A DNA stretch of 64,000 bases from Actinoplanes sp. NBC_00393 (GCF_036053395.1 NZ_CP107942.1:10592001-10656000); one strand, 5' to 3'; counted from the stretch's first letter, positions 7,434 through 19,535 are shown. The notes: a model not told the origin generated them from the letters alone. Program-made: numbers and translations.

Positions 7434-8807
7434 ATGGGAAAGCCGGAGCGCCGGTTCGACGCCGGGATGCGGATGGCCGCCGCCCGCGCCGACCAGCGGG
7501 AGAGGGCGCGGCAGCGCCGGCACGCCGGTTTCCCGCGCCGCCCCAAGCCCGAGTGGCCACCCGGCGCGGTGCTGGTGGCCACGCTGTTCCACATGGTCGG
7601 GGCACACAACCTGGCCGAGGAGGGCCGGGTCTACTGGACCATGGGCCCGATCGTCTACGCCCTGCTGATGGTCGGCCCGATCGCCCTGTTCTGGCGGCGG
7701 CGGGCGCCGGTCGTCGTGCTGGTGGTCGCCGCGGCCGCGTCGCTGGTGTTCGCGGCCGGCGCGACGCAGCACTTCACCTATGCGGCGGCGCCCGCGATCG
7801 CGCTGTTCACCCTGTCCCGGCTCGGCCGGTGGCGGACCGCGGCCATCGGCGCGGTGGCCGGCTTCGTCGCCTGGCTGTCGGTGGTCGTGGTGTTCGCCGA
7901 CCAGCTCGGCCTTCCGGCGGGCACCCGCCCGGACCTGCGCCTGATCGTGCTCGCCGCGCTCGGGTTGACCGGCTCGGTGGTGTTCGGCATGGCGTCGAAG
8001 GTGCATCACGAACACCTGGCCGAGATCAAGAAGGCGCGGGCCGAGCAGGCGCGGGCCGAGGAGGAGCAGGAGCGGCGGCAGGCCTCGGAGGAGCGGCTGC
8101 GGATCGCGCGGGAGCTGCACGACGTGCTCGGGCATCACCTGTCGCTGATCAACGTGCAGGCCGGGGTGGGGCTGCATCTGATGGACAACCGGCCGGAGCA
8201 GGCGCGGGAGGCGCTCACCGCGATCAAGAGCGCCAGCGCGGAGGCGTTGCGGGAGGTGCGGGCCGTGCTGGGGGTGTTGCGGACCGAGGGGGAGGCGGCG
8301 CCCCGGCAGCCGGCGCTCGGGCTGAACCGGCTGGACGAGTTGACCGCGGGGGCCGGGATCCCGGTGCGCACCGTGGTCAACGGGGAGCCGCGGGAGTTGC
8401 CTGCTGAGGTGGACCGCGCGGCGTACCGGATCGTGCAGGAGGCGCTGACCAACGTGCGGCGGCATGCCGGTGGGCCGGATCGGGGTGCGGAGGTGACGGT
8501 GGGCTATCTGCCTACGGCGCTGCATCTGTCGGTGCGTAACGGTGGGGATCCGGCGGGGGCGCCGCCGGCCGCGGACGGTGAGCGGGGCAGCGGGATCGCC
8601 GGGATGCGGGCGCGGGTGGAGGCGCTGGGTGGGCGGTTCGCGGCGGGGCGGCTGCCGGAGGGCGGCTTCCTGGTCTCGGTGATCCTGCCGGCGGCGAGCG
8701 GGGCGGCCGGCCCGGCAGCGAGCGAGGGGGCCGGCCCGGCGGCGAGCGAGGCGGCCGAGCCGGAATGCGGGCCGGTGCGGGTTTCGGGGCCGGAGGGGGA
8801 TGCATGA
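7434..8807 (+). CDS. NarL-type sensor histidine kinase (HisKA_3)
   Basis: 457 residues. The membrane part (about 40-200) has several hydrophobic segments, then a coiled-coil rich in E/A/R (about 195-222). The dimerisation/phosphoacceptor motif ERLRIARELHDVLGHHLSLI has the phospho-His near residue 229. An HATPase_c domain follows (YRIVQEALTNVRRHAGG N-box; GSGIAGMRARVEALGG G-box). The C terminus is an Ala/Pro/Glu-rich tail built on two AASEGAGPAASEAAEP repeats. The gene overlaps the response regulator by 4 bp (ATGA), so the two form one operon. The signal is unknown; with no periplasmic domain it probably senses the membrane. Confidence 0.95.
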   Translation: MGKPERRFDAGMRMAAARADQRERARQRRHAGFPRRPKPEWPPGAVLVATLFHMVGAHNLAEEGRVYWTMGPIVYALLMVGPIALFWRRRAPVVVLVVAAAASLVFAAGATQHFTYAAAPAIALFTLSRLGRWRTAAIGAVAGFVAWLSVVVVFADQLGLPAGTRPDLRLIVLAALGLTGSVVFGMASKVHHEHLAEIKKARAEQARAEEEQERRQASEERLRIARELHDVLGHHLSLINVQAGVGLHLMDNRPEQAREALTAIKSASAEALREVRAVLGVLRTEGEAAPRQPALGLNRLDELTAGAGIPVRTVVNGEPRELPAEVDRAAYRIVQEALTNVRRHAGGPDRGAEVTVGYLPTALHLSVRNGGDPAGAPPAADGERGSGIAGMRARVEALGGRFAAGRLPEGGFLVSVILPAASGAAGPAASEGAGPAASEAAEPECGPVRVSGPEGDA

Positions 8808-9478
8808 TCACGGTGTTGCTGGCGGACGATCAGGCGCTGGTCCGGGCCGGCTTCCGGGCGCTGCTCGGCGCGGAGCCGGGCATCGAGGTGGTCGGTGAGG
8901 CGGCCGACGGTCTGCAGGCGGTCGATCTGGTGCGCGCCAAGCACCCGGACGTCGTACTGATGGACATTCGGATGCCGGGCGTCGACGGGCTGGAGGCCAC
9001 CCGCCGGATCGCCGCCGACCCCGCCCTGGCCGGCACCCGGGTGGTCATTCTGACCACGTTCGAGCTGGACGAGTACGTGTTCGAGGCGCTGCGCACCGGG
9101 GCTTCCGGGTTCCTGGTGAAGGACACCGAGCCGGTCGAGTTGCTGCGGGCGGTGCGGGTGGTGGCGGCCGGTGAGGCGCTGCTGTCGCCGAGCGTGACCC
9201 GGCGGGTGATCGGCGAGTTCGCCGGTGGCACCGGGCGCGGGCGCGAGCCGGTGCCACCGCGCGAGCTGGAGCAGCTCACCGACCGGGAGCGCGAGGTGAT
9301 GGTGCTGGTCGCCGAAGGGCTGTCCAACGACGAGATCGCGGCCCGTCTGGTGATCAGTCCGGCCACGGCGAAGACGCACGTCAGCCGGACGATGATCAAG
9401 CTGGGCGCGCGGGATCGGGCACAGCTGGTGGTGCTGGCCTACGAGGCCGGCCTGATCCGCCCCGGCTGGCTCGCCTAG
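8804..9478 (+). CDS. NarL/LuxR-family response regulator
   Basis: 224 residues. The N-terminal receiver has the acidic pair in LLADDQALVRAG, phospho-acceptor Asp near residue 54 in VVLMDIRMPGVDG, and Lys in FLVKDTEPVELL. The C-terminal LuxR HTH is LTDREREVMVLVAEGLSNDEIAARLVISPATAKTHVSR (about 160-195). The start codon ATG at 8804 overlaps the kinase stop. Its stop codon TAG (9476-9478) is the first base triplet of a 45-bp tandem repeat. It likely binds the palindrome in front of the operon, an inference. Confidence 0.95.
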   Translation: MITVLLADDQALVRAGFRALLGAEPGIEVVGEAADGLQAVDLVRAKHPDVVLMDIRMPGVDGLEATRRIAADPALAGTRVVILTTFELDEYVFEALRTGASGFLVKDTEPVELLRAVRVVAAGEALLSPSVTRRVIGEFAGGTGRGREPVPPRELEQLTDREREVMVLVAEGLSNDEIAARLVISPATAKTHVSRTMIKLGARDRAQLVVLAYEAGLIRPGWLA

Positions 9479-9612
9479 CTCACCGCCGGCCCGACGCGGT
9501 CCCGGCCGCGACCAAGCGCCTAGCTCACTGCCGGCCCGACCCGGTTTCCGGCCGCGACCAAGCGCCTAGCTCACCGCCGGCTCGACCCGGTTCCCGGCCG
9601 CGACCGAGCGGT
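9474..9612. repeat. 45/46-bp tandem repeat joining two convergent stop codons
   Basis: Three copies of a unit starting (C)CTAGCTCAC(C/T)GCCGGC and ending GGCCGCGACC(A/G)AGCG begin at about 9474, 9519 and 9565. TAG in copy 1 is the stop of the response regulator gene; CTA in copy 3 is the stop of the convergent diguanylate cyclase gene, whose last codons (GNRVEPAVS) fall in copy 3. The 3' end of the cyclase gene therefore appears duplicated towards its neighbour. Confidence 0.88.
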
Positions 9613-11053
9613 TGCGGCCGCCGGCCTTGGCGGCGTAGAGCGCCTCGTCTGCCGCCTTCAACAATGCTTCGGGGTCGGCGATTCGGCCGGGTGCGCTTGC
9701 GGCGCCGACCGATGCGGTCACGCTGAGCAGGGCCTGCTCGCCCGCGTCGACCGGCAGGTCGCTGACCGCCAGGCGCATGCGTTCGGCGAAGGCGTACAGG
9801 GTGTCGCCGTCGGCCTGTGGGGCGAGCACCACGAACTCCTCGCCGCCGTAACGGGCGACCACGGAGCCGGCGCGGGCCACCGACTTCAGGCGGCGGGCCA
9901 CCTCCCGCAGGACGCGGTCGCCGGCCGGGTGCCCGTAGGTGTCGTTGATCGGTTTGAAGTGGTCGACGTCGATGACGAGCAGGCCGAGATCGTGACCGGT
10001 CCGCGCGGCCCGGCGGCATTCCACGGCGAGCGCCTCGGTGAAGTAGCGCCGGGTGTGCAGTCCGGTCAGCGGGTCGGTCACCGCGGCCCGGCGCTGTGCC
10101 GCCACCAGGCCGTACATGCGGGCTAGCACGAGCAGGAACATGATCGCGCAGGCTGCGCTCCACAGTGGCACGTTCACCGGGTCGTCGCGCAGGTGCTGCA
10201 GGAGCTGGACGACGGGCGCCATGAGCACGGCGATCGCGAGCACGGCGAGACGGGCCGGGGATGCGTCCGGGACCGCCGAGCTGCTTCGCTGGTCGAAGTG
10301 CCGGATCCCGGGGTGCAGCGCCGCGGCGCCGAGCAGGCCGAGCGAGAGCATCCACATGCCGTCGAGGAACGCCTCGTTCACGCCGCCGCCGTCGACGACG
10401 CCGAGCACCGCGTACACGGTGTCGACGGCCAGCATCAGCGTGAGGCTGGTCAGCAGCAGGCGCAGCACGGGGCCGCGGGTGCCCGGCCCGAGGATCAGGC
10501 GGACCGCCAGGATCAACAGCATGAGATCGAGGACCGGGTACGCCGACTGGGTCAGTTTGGCCGCCATCGGCAGTTCCGAGTCGGCGGTGAGCGGCTCGAT
10601 CAGGTAGATCCAGGTGAGCAGTCCGGCGCTGACCGCCACGATGAGGGCGTCGACCGCGCTGGGCAGGTCCCACCCGGGGGCCCGCCGGCGGATGAAGAGC
10701 AGCACGGCCGCCGCGATGAGCAGGTAGTAGACGAAGTAGAGCAGGTCCGCCGGGGTGGGTTCGAGGAACTCGCCGGACAGGTAGTTGTCCAGGACCGTGA
10801 GGGTGTCGGCGGCGGCGTAGAACAGCTGCGCCACGGCCAGCAGAAGCCAGCCCGCCCGGTGCGGGGGCCGGTGCCACAGCGTGCCGGCGAGAATGACGAA
10901 CGGCGTCGCGATGCTGACGGCGAGGTACGGCGCGCTGATGATCAGCTGCGAGTTGCCGGTCGTGTCGAGCCACACGCGTGCGCCGATGCAGACCGCCAGA
11001 ACGCCCAGCCACCAGCCCCATGCCCGCCCGGCGGACGGCGTTTCCCTGTTCAC
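9566..11053 (-). CDS. Membrane-bound diguanylate cyclase (GGDEF)
   Basis: About 495 residues from GTG at 11053; a TTG at 11083 would add ten residues, and neither has a good Shine-Dalgarno. Roughly ten transmembrane helices fill residues 10-310, arranged like other MASE-type actinobacterial sensors, followed by a GGDEF domain (DPLTGLHTRRYF; DVDHFKPINDTYGHPAGDRVL; active site RYGGEEF near residue 403). The RxxD inhibitory site normally five residues before GGEEF is replaced by RAGS, so product inhibition may be lost. It makes cyclic di-GMP from two GTP at the inner face of the membrane. No EAL domain is present. Confidence 0.93.
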   Translation of the reverse strand: MNRETPSAGRAWGWWLGVLAVCIGARVWLDTTGNSQLIISAPYLAVSIATPFVILAGTLWHRPPHRAGWLLLAVAQLFYAAADTLTVLDNYLSGEFLEPTPADLLYFVYYLLIAAAVLLFIRRRAPGWDLPSAVDALIVAVSAGLLTWIYLIEPLTADSELPMAAKLTQSAYPVLDLMLLILAVRLILGPGTRGPVLRLLLTSLTLMLAVDTVYAVLGVVDGGGVNEAFLDGMWMLSLGLLGAAALHPGIRHFDQRSSSAVPDASPARLAVLAIAVLMAPVVQLLQHLRDDPVNVPLWSAACAIMFLLVLARMYGLVAAQRRAAVTDPLTGLHTRRYFTEALAVECRRAARTGHDLGLLVIDVDHFKPINDTYGHPAGDRVLREVARRLKSVARAGSVVARYGGEEFVVLAPQADGDTLYAFAERMRLAVSDLPVDAGEQALLSVTASVGAASAPGRIADPEALLKAADEALYAAKAGGRNRSVAAGNRVEPAVS

Positions 11054-11110
11054 ATCAAGTAGCGTCGCGGTTACTAGTTGCAATTGGGGTGCGCGGCGAC
11101 GTTCGCCTCG

Positions 11111-13018
11111 TCACAGCCGGCGTACGCGCAGGTGCTCCGCCACCGACCAGGCCTGGAAGGGACAGCCGGTGGCGTCGTGCGGGGCGTCGCCGTACGCGGT
11201 CTCCGAGACCGACCCGAGCCCGTGCTCGGTGAGGTGGCCGTCGATGTCGGTGAGCACGTCATCGGCCGGCACCCCGAGGCGGCGCCAGGCGTCGGCGTAC
11301 GGGCCGGTCAGCCAGGGCCAGACCGTTCCGGTGTGGTACGCGCCGTCGCGTTCCGCCGGTCCGCCCCGGTGCACCCCGCGGTAGCCGGGCGTGCCGGGCG
11401 CCAGGCTGCGCAGCCCGAGTGGGGTCAGCAGGTGCGCGCCGATCCGTTCCAGGGCCTGCCGCTCGGGCCTGAGCGGGGCGTGCGGCAGCGACCAGGCCAG
11501 CAACTGGTTGGGCCGCAGGAGGGAGTCGTCCGGGCCGTCGACCACGTCGTGCAGCAGCCCGTCGCGGGCCGGGAACCGCCGGGCGAACCCGGCCAGGGCG
11601 GCCGCGTGGGCGTTCTCGGCCGTCGCGTGCCCGAACGAGGCGACCGTGGCCAGGCCGTTGACCCACAGGGCGTTCACCTCGACCGGTTTGCCGGCCCGCG
11701 CGGTCACCGGCACCCCGTCGACCCGGGCGTCCATCCAGGTCAGTGCCTCGCCGGGGGCGCCGTGGGTGAGCAGCCCGTCGGCCGGGTCGGCGACGATGCC
11801 GTACCGGGTGCCGGCCAGGTGGTGGTCGATGACGTCGCGCAGTGCGGGCAGCAGCTCGGCCACGAGGTCCTGGTCGCCGGTGACGGCCACGTGCCGGCCG
11901 ACCGCGTGCAGGAACCAGAGGGTGCCGTCGACTGTGTTGTACTCGACGTCGCCGGTGTCGGCAGTGTTGGCCAGCATGCCGCGCGACAGCGTGCCGGCGT
12001 AGCCGCGGAGCAGCTCACGGCCCAGTTCGGCGCGGCCGGTGGCGAGGAACAGCCCCTCGTAGCTGATCATCGTGTCCCGCGACCAGGCGCCGAACCAGGG
12101 GTAGCCGGCGACCACGTCCGGGCCGGTCGCGGTGCGGACCACGAAGGCGTCGGCGGCCAGGGCGAGCGCGGCCTGGGTCTCGTCGGCCGGCGACGCGGCG
12201 GCGACCACGGCCCGGTTGCGGGTGCGGGCGGCGTCCACGGCCAGGGCTGCCGGCGGCGGCGGTTCACCACCGGCCCAGGCCGACACCTCGACGGCCGAGC
12301 CGGGGCGGGGCAGGTCGGCATGGAAGCTTCCCGCGTACCAGAGATCTTCGGTGGGGGTGAGGCCGCGTTCTGCCTCCGCGCGGTATCGCACTCCCCGGTA
12401 CCACTCGCCGCTCGCGGCGAAGCCGGGGCCGGCGATCCGGTAGGCGCCCTCCACCTCGCACCCGTCGGCCGTGCTGGTCACCACCGGTGGTGGACCGCCG
12501 GCGGTGCGCTCGCCGTGCGCGTCCCGCCAGGTGCCGAGCGCTTCCAGCGCGATCGTGACGGGGCCACCGGCGATCAGGCGGTGCACCACCCCGACGGCGG
12601 GCCGGCCGGCGGTCATGGCGATCTCCCGTTCGATCACCGTCGCGCCGATCCGCCAGCGCCAGCGCGGCACCCCGTCGATCAGCGCGAAGCTCGCCAGCTG
12701 CCGATGTCCCTGCGGGGCGATCGCGCCGTCCGCCCATTGATGGACGCCGAGCCGCACCTGGGTCCCGGACGGGAGGGTGACCACCGCGTCCAGCGCGGCG
12801 AGCGCGAGGTGCCGGGCCGCCGGAGTGCGCCCGGCGACCACGAGAAGTCCGTGGTAGCGACGGGTACGCAGACCGCACACGGTCCCCATGGCATAACCCC
12901 CGGTACCGTCGGGTAGGAGCCATTCCCGGGTGGCGCCCTCAGTGAGGCGGGCGCACAGCTGTGGGCCGAAGGTGATCGGGCGGACCGTGGACACTGCGGA
13001 TTCGACCTCACTTGACAC
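11111..13018 (-). CDS. Amylo-alpha-1,6-glucosidase family glycogen-debranching enzyme
   Basis: 635 residues. An N-terminal GDE_N-like beta domain (WLLPDGTGGYAMGTVCGLRTRRYHGLL, the family hallmark) is followed by an (alpha/alpha)6 catalytic domain with WFGAWSRDTMISYEGL, DTGDVEYNTVDGTLWFLHAV and, near the C terminus, HTGTVWPWLTGPYADAW. This fits the archaeal/bacterial debranching enzyme group that hydrolyses alpha-1,6 branch stubs of glycogen-like polymers. GTG at 13018 is used; an internal GTG at 12994 is an alternative. It is divergent, 66 bp away, from another glycosidase of the same fold, which suggests coordinated use of storage glucan. Confidence 0.92.
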   Translation of the reverse strand: MSSEVESAVSTVRPITFGPQLCARLTEGATREWLLPDGTGGYAMGTVCGLRTRRYHGLLVVAGRTPAARHLALAALDAVVTLPSGTQVRLGVHQWADGAIAPQGHRQLASFALIDGVPRWRWRIGATVIEREIAMTAGRPAVGVVHRLIAGGPVTIALEALGTWRDAHGERTAGGPPPVVTSTADGCEVEGAYRIAGPGFAASGEWYRGVRYRAEAERGLTPTEDLWYAGSFHADLPRPGSAVEVSAWAGGEPPPPAALAVDAARTRNRAVVAAASPADETQAALALAADAFVVRTATGPDVVAGYPWFGAWSRDTMISYEGLFLATGRAELGRELLRGYAGTLSRGMLANTADTGDVEYNTVDGTLWFLHAVGRHVAVTGDQDLVAELLPALRDVIDHHLAGTRYGIVADPADGLLTHGAPGEALTWMDARVDGVPVTARAGKPVEVNALWVNGLATVASFGHATAENAHAAALAGFARRFPARDGLLHDVVDGPDDSLLRPNQLLAWSLPHAPLRPERQALERIGAHLLTPLGLRSLAPGTPGYRGVHRGGPAERDGAYHTGTVWPWLTGPYADAWRRLGVPADDVLTDIDGHLTEHGLGSVSETAYGDAPHDATGCPFQAWSVAEHLRVRRL

Positions 13019-13084
13019 AGCGGCATGACAGTCTCAGTGTGATCGACTCCGGGACGAATTTCGGGTTGTGGGGGATATCGGGTC

Positions 13085-15721
<2,637 letters not shown>

Positions 15722-15839
15722 TTTAACCATAAACCTGTTTCGATCCCGCCATGGCGTAAGCGCCGATGGTGTGAGTGCACGTTGGACAGTGAGACTGGCC
15801 CAGCAAGTCGTTGCACTTCTCGAAACAGGGAGTTGACAC

Positions 15840-16142
15840 ATGAGGGCAAAGGGATTCGTCGCCACCGCCGCGCTGGGTTTCGCGGCGGCGGGTGTGCTGG
15901 CGGTCGCGTCGCCGGCCTCGGCCGCCGACTACTACTGTGAGTACGGGCCGCGCACCATCAGCAGCGGCAAGCAGGCCGAGGCGCGGTGCAAGCACACCGG
16001 CCGCCAGGTGCGGATCAAGGCGGAGTGCGACTGGTCGCCGTTCAACATCTACTCGAACGCGTTCGGCACGTCGTACGAGTACCGCAAGACCAACGGTTCC
16101 TGCTCGCAGGGAATCGAGTCGGCGTACATCGCCTGGGTCTGA
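15840..16142 (+). CDS. Small secreted four-cysteine protein
   Basis: 100 residues. The signal peptide MRAKGFVATAALGFAAAG...ASA is cleaved near residue 29, leaving a mature protein of about 71 residues starting ADYYCEYG. Four cysteines (YYCEYG, ARCKH, ECDWS, GSCSQ) could form two disulfides. AGGGAG at 15827-15832 sits 7 bp before ATG. I do not recognise the family. It has a good hairpin terminator right after it and precedes an ABC exporter/permease pair, so it may be an extracellular signal, inhibitor or antimicrobial-like product, but that is speculation. Confidence 0.85.
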   Translation: MRAKGFVATAALGFAAAGVLAVASPASAADYYCEYGPRTISSGKQAEARCKHTGRQVRIKAECDWSPFNIYSNAFGTSYEYRKTNGSCSQGIESAYIAWV

Positions 16143-16172
16143 TCAATTTGGCCTAGGCCGCTAGCATTCGAC

Positions 16173-16205
16173 GGGTTCCGGACCAGTGACAGTGGCCCGG
16201 AACCC
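16173..16205 (+). terminator. Hairpin terminator after the small secreted protein gene
   Basis: GGGTTCCGG and CCGGAACCC form a perfect 9-bp stem around a loop containing a smaller CCA/TGG pairing, 30 bp after the stop. No T-run. Confidence 0.75.
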
Positions 16206-16233
16206 GGCTCCATTCTGCACCAGGAATGCATAA

Positions 16234-16965
16234 ATGAACGCCGATCGATGGGAATTGTTAACTGTGTCAGCGAGCGAGCGGGCCATCCTGGAGATGGTCA
16301 TGATCGAGAAGTCGTATCGCAGCGGGACATTGAACATCAAAGCCCTCGGCGGCGTCTCCCTGCAGGTGATGCCCGGTGAGCTGGTCGCGGTGATGGGGCC
16401 GAGCGGATGCGGCAAGTCGACCCTGCTGGCGATCGCCGGCGGCCTGCTCCCACCGGATCGCGGCGAGGTGCTGGTCACCGGGAAGCCCTTGGCGAAGCTG
16501 CGCGGCAGCGCCCTGCACAGCCTGCGGCGTAAGGCGATCGGCTACGTCTTCCAGGACTACAACCTGATGCGTACGCTCACCGCCGCCGAGAACGTCGCGC
16601 TGCCCGACGAACTCTCCGGGATGCGCCGCGCCGACGCCCGACGGCAGGCACAGCACGCGCTGGCCGCGGTCGGCATGGGCGACTACGCGGACCGGTTCCC
16701 CGACCAGCTCTCCGGCGGTCAGCAGCAGCGGGTGGCCCTGGCCCGGGCGATCGCCGGCGAGCGCCGGCTGATCCTCGCCGACGAGCCGACCGGCGCGCTC
16801 GACTCGACCACCGCCACGGCCGTGCTCGACGTGCTGCGTCACCTGGTCAACCAGGGGGTCGGTTGTGTGCTGGTCACCCACGACGCCACGGTGGCCGGCC
16901 GGGCCGACCGGGTGGTGACGATGCGGGACGGGCGTATCGAAGCGTCGGTCGGAGTGGCCCGGTGA
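16234..16965 (+). CDS. MacB/LolD-type ABC transporter ATP-binding protein
   Basis: 243 residues; an alternative GTG start at 16264 is possible. Walker A is MGPSGCGKSTLL, the Q-loop YVFQDYNLMRTLT, signature LSGGQQQRVALARAIAGERRLILADEPTGALD, H-loop LVTHDA. The spacing and the PTGALD segment place it with LolD/MacB/FtsE-type ATPases that partner with FtsX-like permeases. It overlaps the permease gene by 4 bp (GTGA). Together they form a mechanotransmission-type ABC pump acting on lipids, peptides or lipoproteins, not a solute importer. Confidence 0.95.
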   Translation: MNADRWELLTVSASERAILEMVMIEKSYRSGTLNIKALGGVSLQVMPGELVAVMGPSGCGKSTLLAIAGGLLPPDRGEVLVTGKPLAKLRGSALHSLRRKAIGYVFQDYNLMRTLTAAENVALPDELSGMRRADARRQAQHALAAVGMGDYADRFPDQLSGGQQQRVALARAIAGERRLILADEPTGALDSTTATAVLDVLRHLVNQGVGCVLVTHDATVAGRADRVVTMRDGRIEASVGVAR

Positions 16966-19535
16966 GCGGATTGCGTACGTTTGCGCTCGCCCTGCGCATC
17001 GCGTCCCGCTCGCTGCGCCGGACCCTGCGCCGCAGCCTGTTGCTGACCGCCTTCGTCGCGGTGCCGCTGGCTCTGGCCGCGTTCGTCAGCACGCTGACCA
17101 CCACGGCGGTGCCGAGCGGGGAGGAGTTCGCCACCCGCGCGCTGGGCACCGCCGCGCTGCGGGCCGAGCTGCCCGGCCTGGACCTGCCGCCGGCCGAGAA
17201 GCTGGCGCAGGGCACCACGACGATCCGCGGGCTGGTCCCCGGCGCGAGCGACGTCCAGGCCGTGATCACCCAGGAGTCCCGGCTGGTCAAGGGCGAGCGG
17301 GAGGTGGCCGGCGCCAGTTTCGGCCTGGACTCCGGCAGCCCGATGCACGCCGGGCGGTTCACGATCGAGGACGGCGAGCTGCCCAGGGGCGACAGCGAGG
17401 TGGCGCTCTCCGCCGCGATCGCCCGCCGGCTCGAGGTGGCCCCCGGCGGCACGATCACGGTCGAGGGGCAGGAACTCACCGTCGCCGGCACCGTGGTCGA
17501 CCGGGCCGACACCAACCGGATCTTCGCCGTGGTCAGCGTGCCGGCGGCGGTGACGATCGCCGAGCGGGCCGCGGCCGGCGCCCCGCCCGGCACCAGCCGG
17601 CAGGTCACCATCGCCTGGCATCTGAGCGGGGTCGAGGCCGGCGCCGCCGCCGAGACGCTGCGCAACGCCGAGTGGCGCACGCTGACCCGGGCCGACTTCG
17701 CCGAGCGCGGCGCCGACCAGCTCGGTGAGCTGCCCGGACTGACCCTGGGCGTGACCCTGCTGACCCTGGCGCTGGCCACCCTGCTGGTCGGTGCCGGCTT
17801 CGCCGTCGCCGCCAGTTCCAGCCGGCGCGAGATCGGCCTGCTCGCCGCCTCCGGGGCCAGCCCCGGGCAGCGGCGGCTGGTGCTGACCGCGAACGGGTTC
17901 GTGCTCGGCGCGGTCGCGGCGGTGCTGGGCCTCGGCGCCGGGGTGGGTGCGGCTGCCGTCGCCTATCCGGCGGTCGGCCGCAGCCTCGACCAGGTGTGGA
18001 CGCAGCTGCGGCTGGACACCACGATGCTGGCCGGGTTCGCCCTGCTCGGGCTGGCCGGGCCGGTCGTGGCCGCGTGGCTGGCCGGGCGGCAGACCGCCTC
18101 GATGGACCCGTGGACCGCGCTGCACGAGCGGCCGCTGGCGCTCGCCGTCCGGGCGGTACGGCGTACCCGTCGCTGGACCGTGACCGCCCTGTGCGCCGCG
18201 CTGGCGCTACTGGCGCTCGCCACCGTCTCCGCCGACGTCGCCGTGACCGCCCTGGCCGCTTTCATGACCGTGGTCGCCGTCGCGGCGGCCACCCGGGTCG
18301 CAGTGCCCCGGCTGGCCCGTTGGGCGGCGAACGCCCGGCCCGGGATGCGGGTGGCGCTGCGTTCACACGCCGCCGCACCGGGCCGCGGCGCCGCCCTGGT
18401 GGCCGCGATCGGCGCGGTGGTGACCGTCGCGGGCCTGGTCATGCTCGGCGCGGGCGGGCTGGCCGAACGCTCGGTCGCGTCCTACCGCCCGACCGCACCG
18501 GACGGCACCGCCGTCATCGACACCCACGACACGCTCCCGGCGAGCACGGTGGCCGAGGTGACCCGCCGGCTCGGGGCGACCGGGGTCGCCCGGATCAACC
18601 TGGCCATGCCGCCGGACGCGGCCGGCACCGACACCTACCTGATGACCGTCGACAACCCGGTGGCGCGGTGTTACCGCGACCCGCAGTCGGACCCGCGCGA
18701 GTGCATCGACCGCAGCGGCTTCCCGGACACCTCGTTCTGGTATTTGGGCATCGTCGAGCCGGCGCAGATGGCGGCCGTCCTCGGCCGGCCGATGACCGGC
18801 GCCGAGACCGACGCCTTCACGAAGGGCCAGGTGATCGCCCTTTCCGAGCAGGTGGTCGACGGCGGCTCGGTCCGGATCTACGACCGGGACCCGGAGAACT
18901 CGCCGGAGGCACGCTCCCGGACACACCCGGCCGTGGCCGCCGACGGCGCGCAGGCCTACGTCGAGTTGCCGTTCGCCTTCATCTCGCCGGAGGGCGCGCA
19001 GACCGCCGGGATGAAGCTGCACCCCCAGGTGCAGTACCTGATGCGGGGCGCGGGACGGCCGTCGGAAGCCGCCGAGGACACCGCGCGGGCGGTGCTCAGC
19101 GCGGACAGCGGAGGCCAGGCCCGGATCTATGTGGAGCGCGGCAATCCGGGCAGCCGCCAGCTCGCCACGGTCCTGACCACCTGCGCCGTCATCCTGCTCG
19201 CACTGACCGCGGCGGTCGCGGTGCTGGCCGTCGGCCTCGCCACCGAGGAGCTGGCCCCGGAGTTCGCCACGCTTGCCGCGGTCGGCGCGACCAGCCGGTT
19301 CCGGCGCGTGCTCACCTCGTCGTACTCGGCGGTGACCGCCACCTTGGGCGTGCTGCTGGGACTGATCACCCTGGTGCTGATCACCCCGGCGCAGACCCGG
19401 GCCATGGCGGTGCCGGTGAGCCCACAGGCATGGCTGCTGCTGCTCGGCACCGGGGCGGTCGCGGTCGTCGTCGCGGCGGCCGGCGGATGGGTGAGCAGCC
19501 CCCGGCCGCGGAGTCTGGTGCGCCGGGTGAACTGA
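16962..19535 (+). CDS. FtsX-like permease, two-copy architecture
   Basis: 857 residues from GTG at 16962. The first TM is at about 25-45 (LLLTAFVAVPLALAAFVST), followed by a large extracytoplasmic domain (about 50-255), three TMs with the FtsX signature (TLLVGAGFAVAASSSRREIGLLAASGAS), a central TM cluster (about 400-480), a second extracytoplasmic domain and three C-terminal TMs (LAVGLATEELAPEFATLAAVGAT). This duplicated layout is typical of actinobacterial macrolide-exporter or bacitracin-sensing-type permeases. The substrate may be the adjacent secreted peptide, a cell-wall-active antibiotic, or a lipoprotein; the sequence does not decide. Confidence 0.92.
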   Translation: MSGLRTFALALRIASRSLRRTLRRSLLLTAFVAVPLALAAFVSTLTTTAVPSGEEFATRALGTAALRAELPGLDLPPAEKLAQGTTTIRGLVPGASDVQAVITQESRLVKGEREVAGASFGLDSGSPMHAGRFTIEDGELPRGDSEVALSAAIARRLEVAPGGTITVEGQELTVAGTVVDRADTNRIFAVVSVPAAVTIAERAAAGAPPGTSRQVTIAWHLSGVEAGAAAETLRNAEWRTLTRADFAERGADQLGELPGLTLGVTLLTLALATLLVGAGFAVAASSSRREIGLLAASGASPGQRRLVLTANGFVLGAVAAVLGLGAGVGAAAVAYPAVGRSLDQVWTQLRLDTTMLAGFALLGLAGPVVAAWLAGRQTASMDPWTALHERPLALAVRAVRRTRRWTVTALCAALALLALATVSADVAVTALAAFMTVVAVAAATRVAVPRLARWAANARPGMRVALRSHAAAPGRGAALVAAIGAVVTVAGLVMLGAGGLAERSVASYRPTAPDGTAVIDTHDTLPASTVAEVTRRLGATGVARINLAMPPDAAGTDTYLMTVDNPVARCYRDPQSDPRECIDRSGFPDTSFWYLGIVEPAQMAAVLGRPMTGAETDAFTKGQVIALSEQVVDGGSVRIYDRDPENSPEARSRTHPAVAADGAQAYVELPFAFISPEGAQTAGMKLHPQVQYLMRGAGRPSEAAEDTARAVLSADSGGQARIYVERGNPGSRQLATVLTTCAVILLALTAAVAVLAVGLATEELAPEFATLAAVGATSRFRRVLTSSYSAVTATLGVLLGLITLVLITPAQTRAMAVPVSPQAWLLLLGTGAVAVVVAAAGGWVSSPRPRSLVRRVN

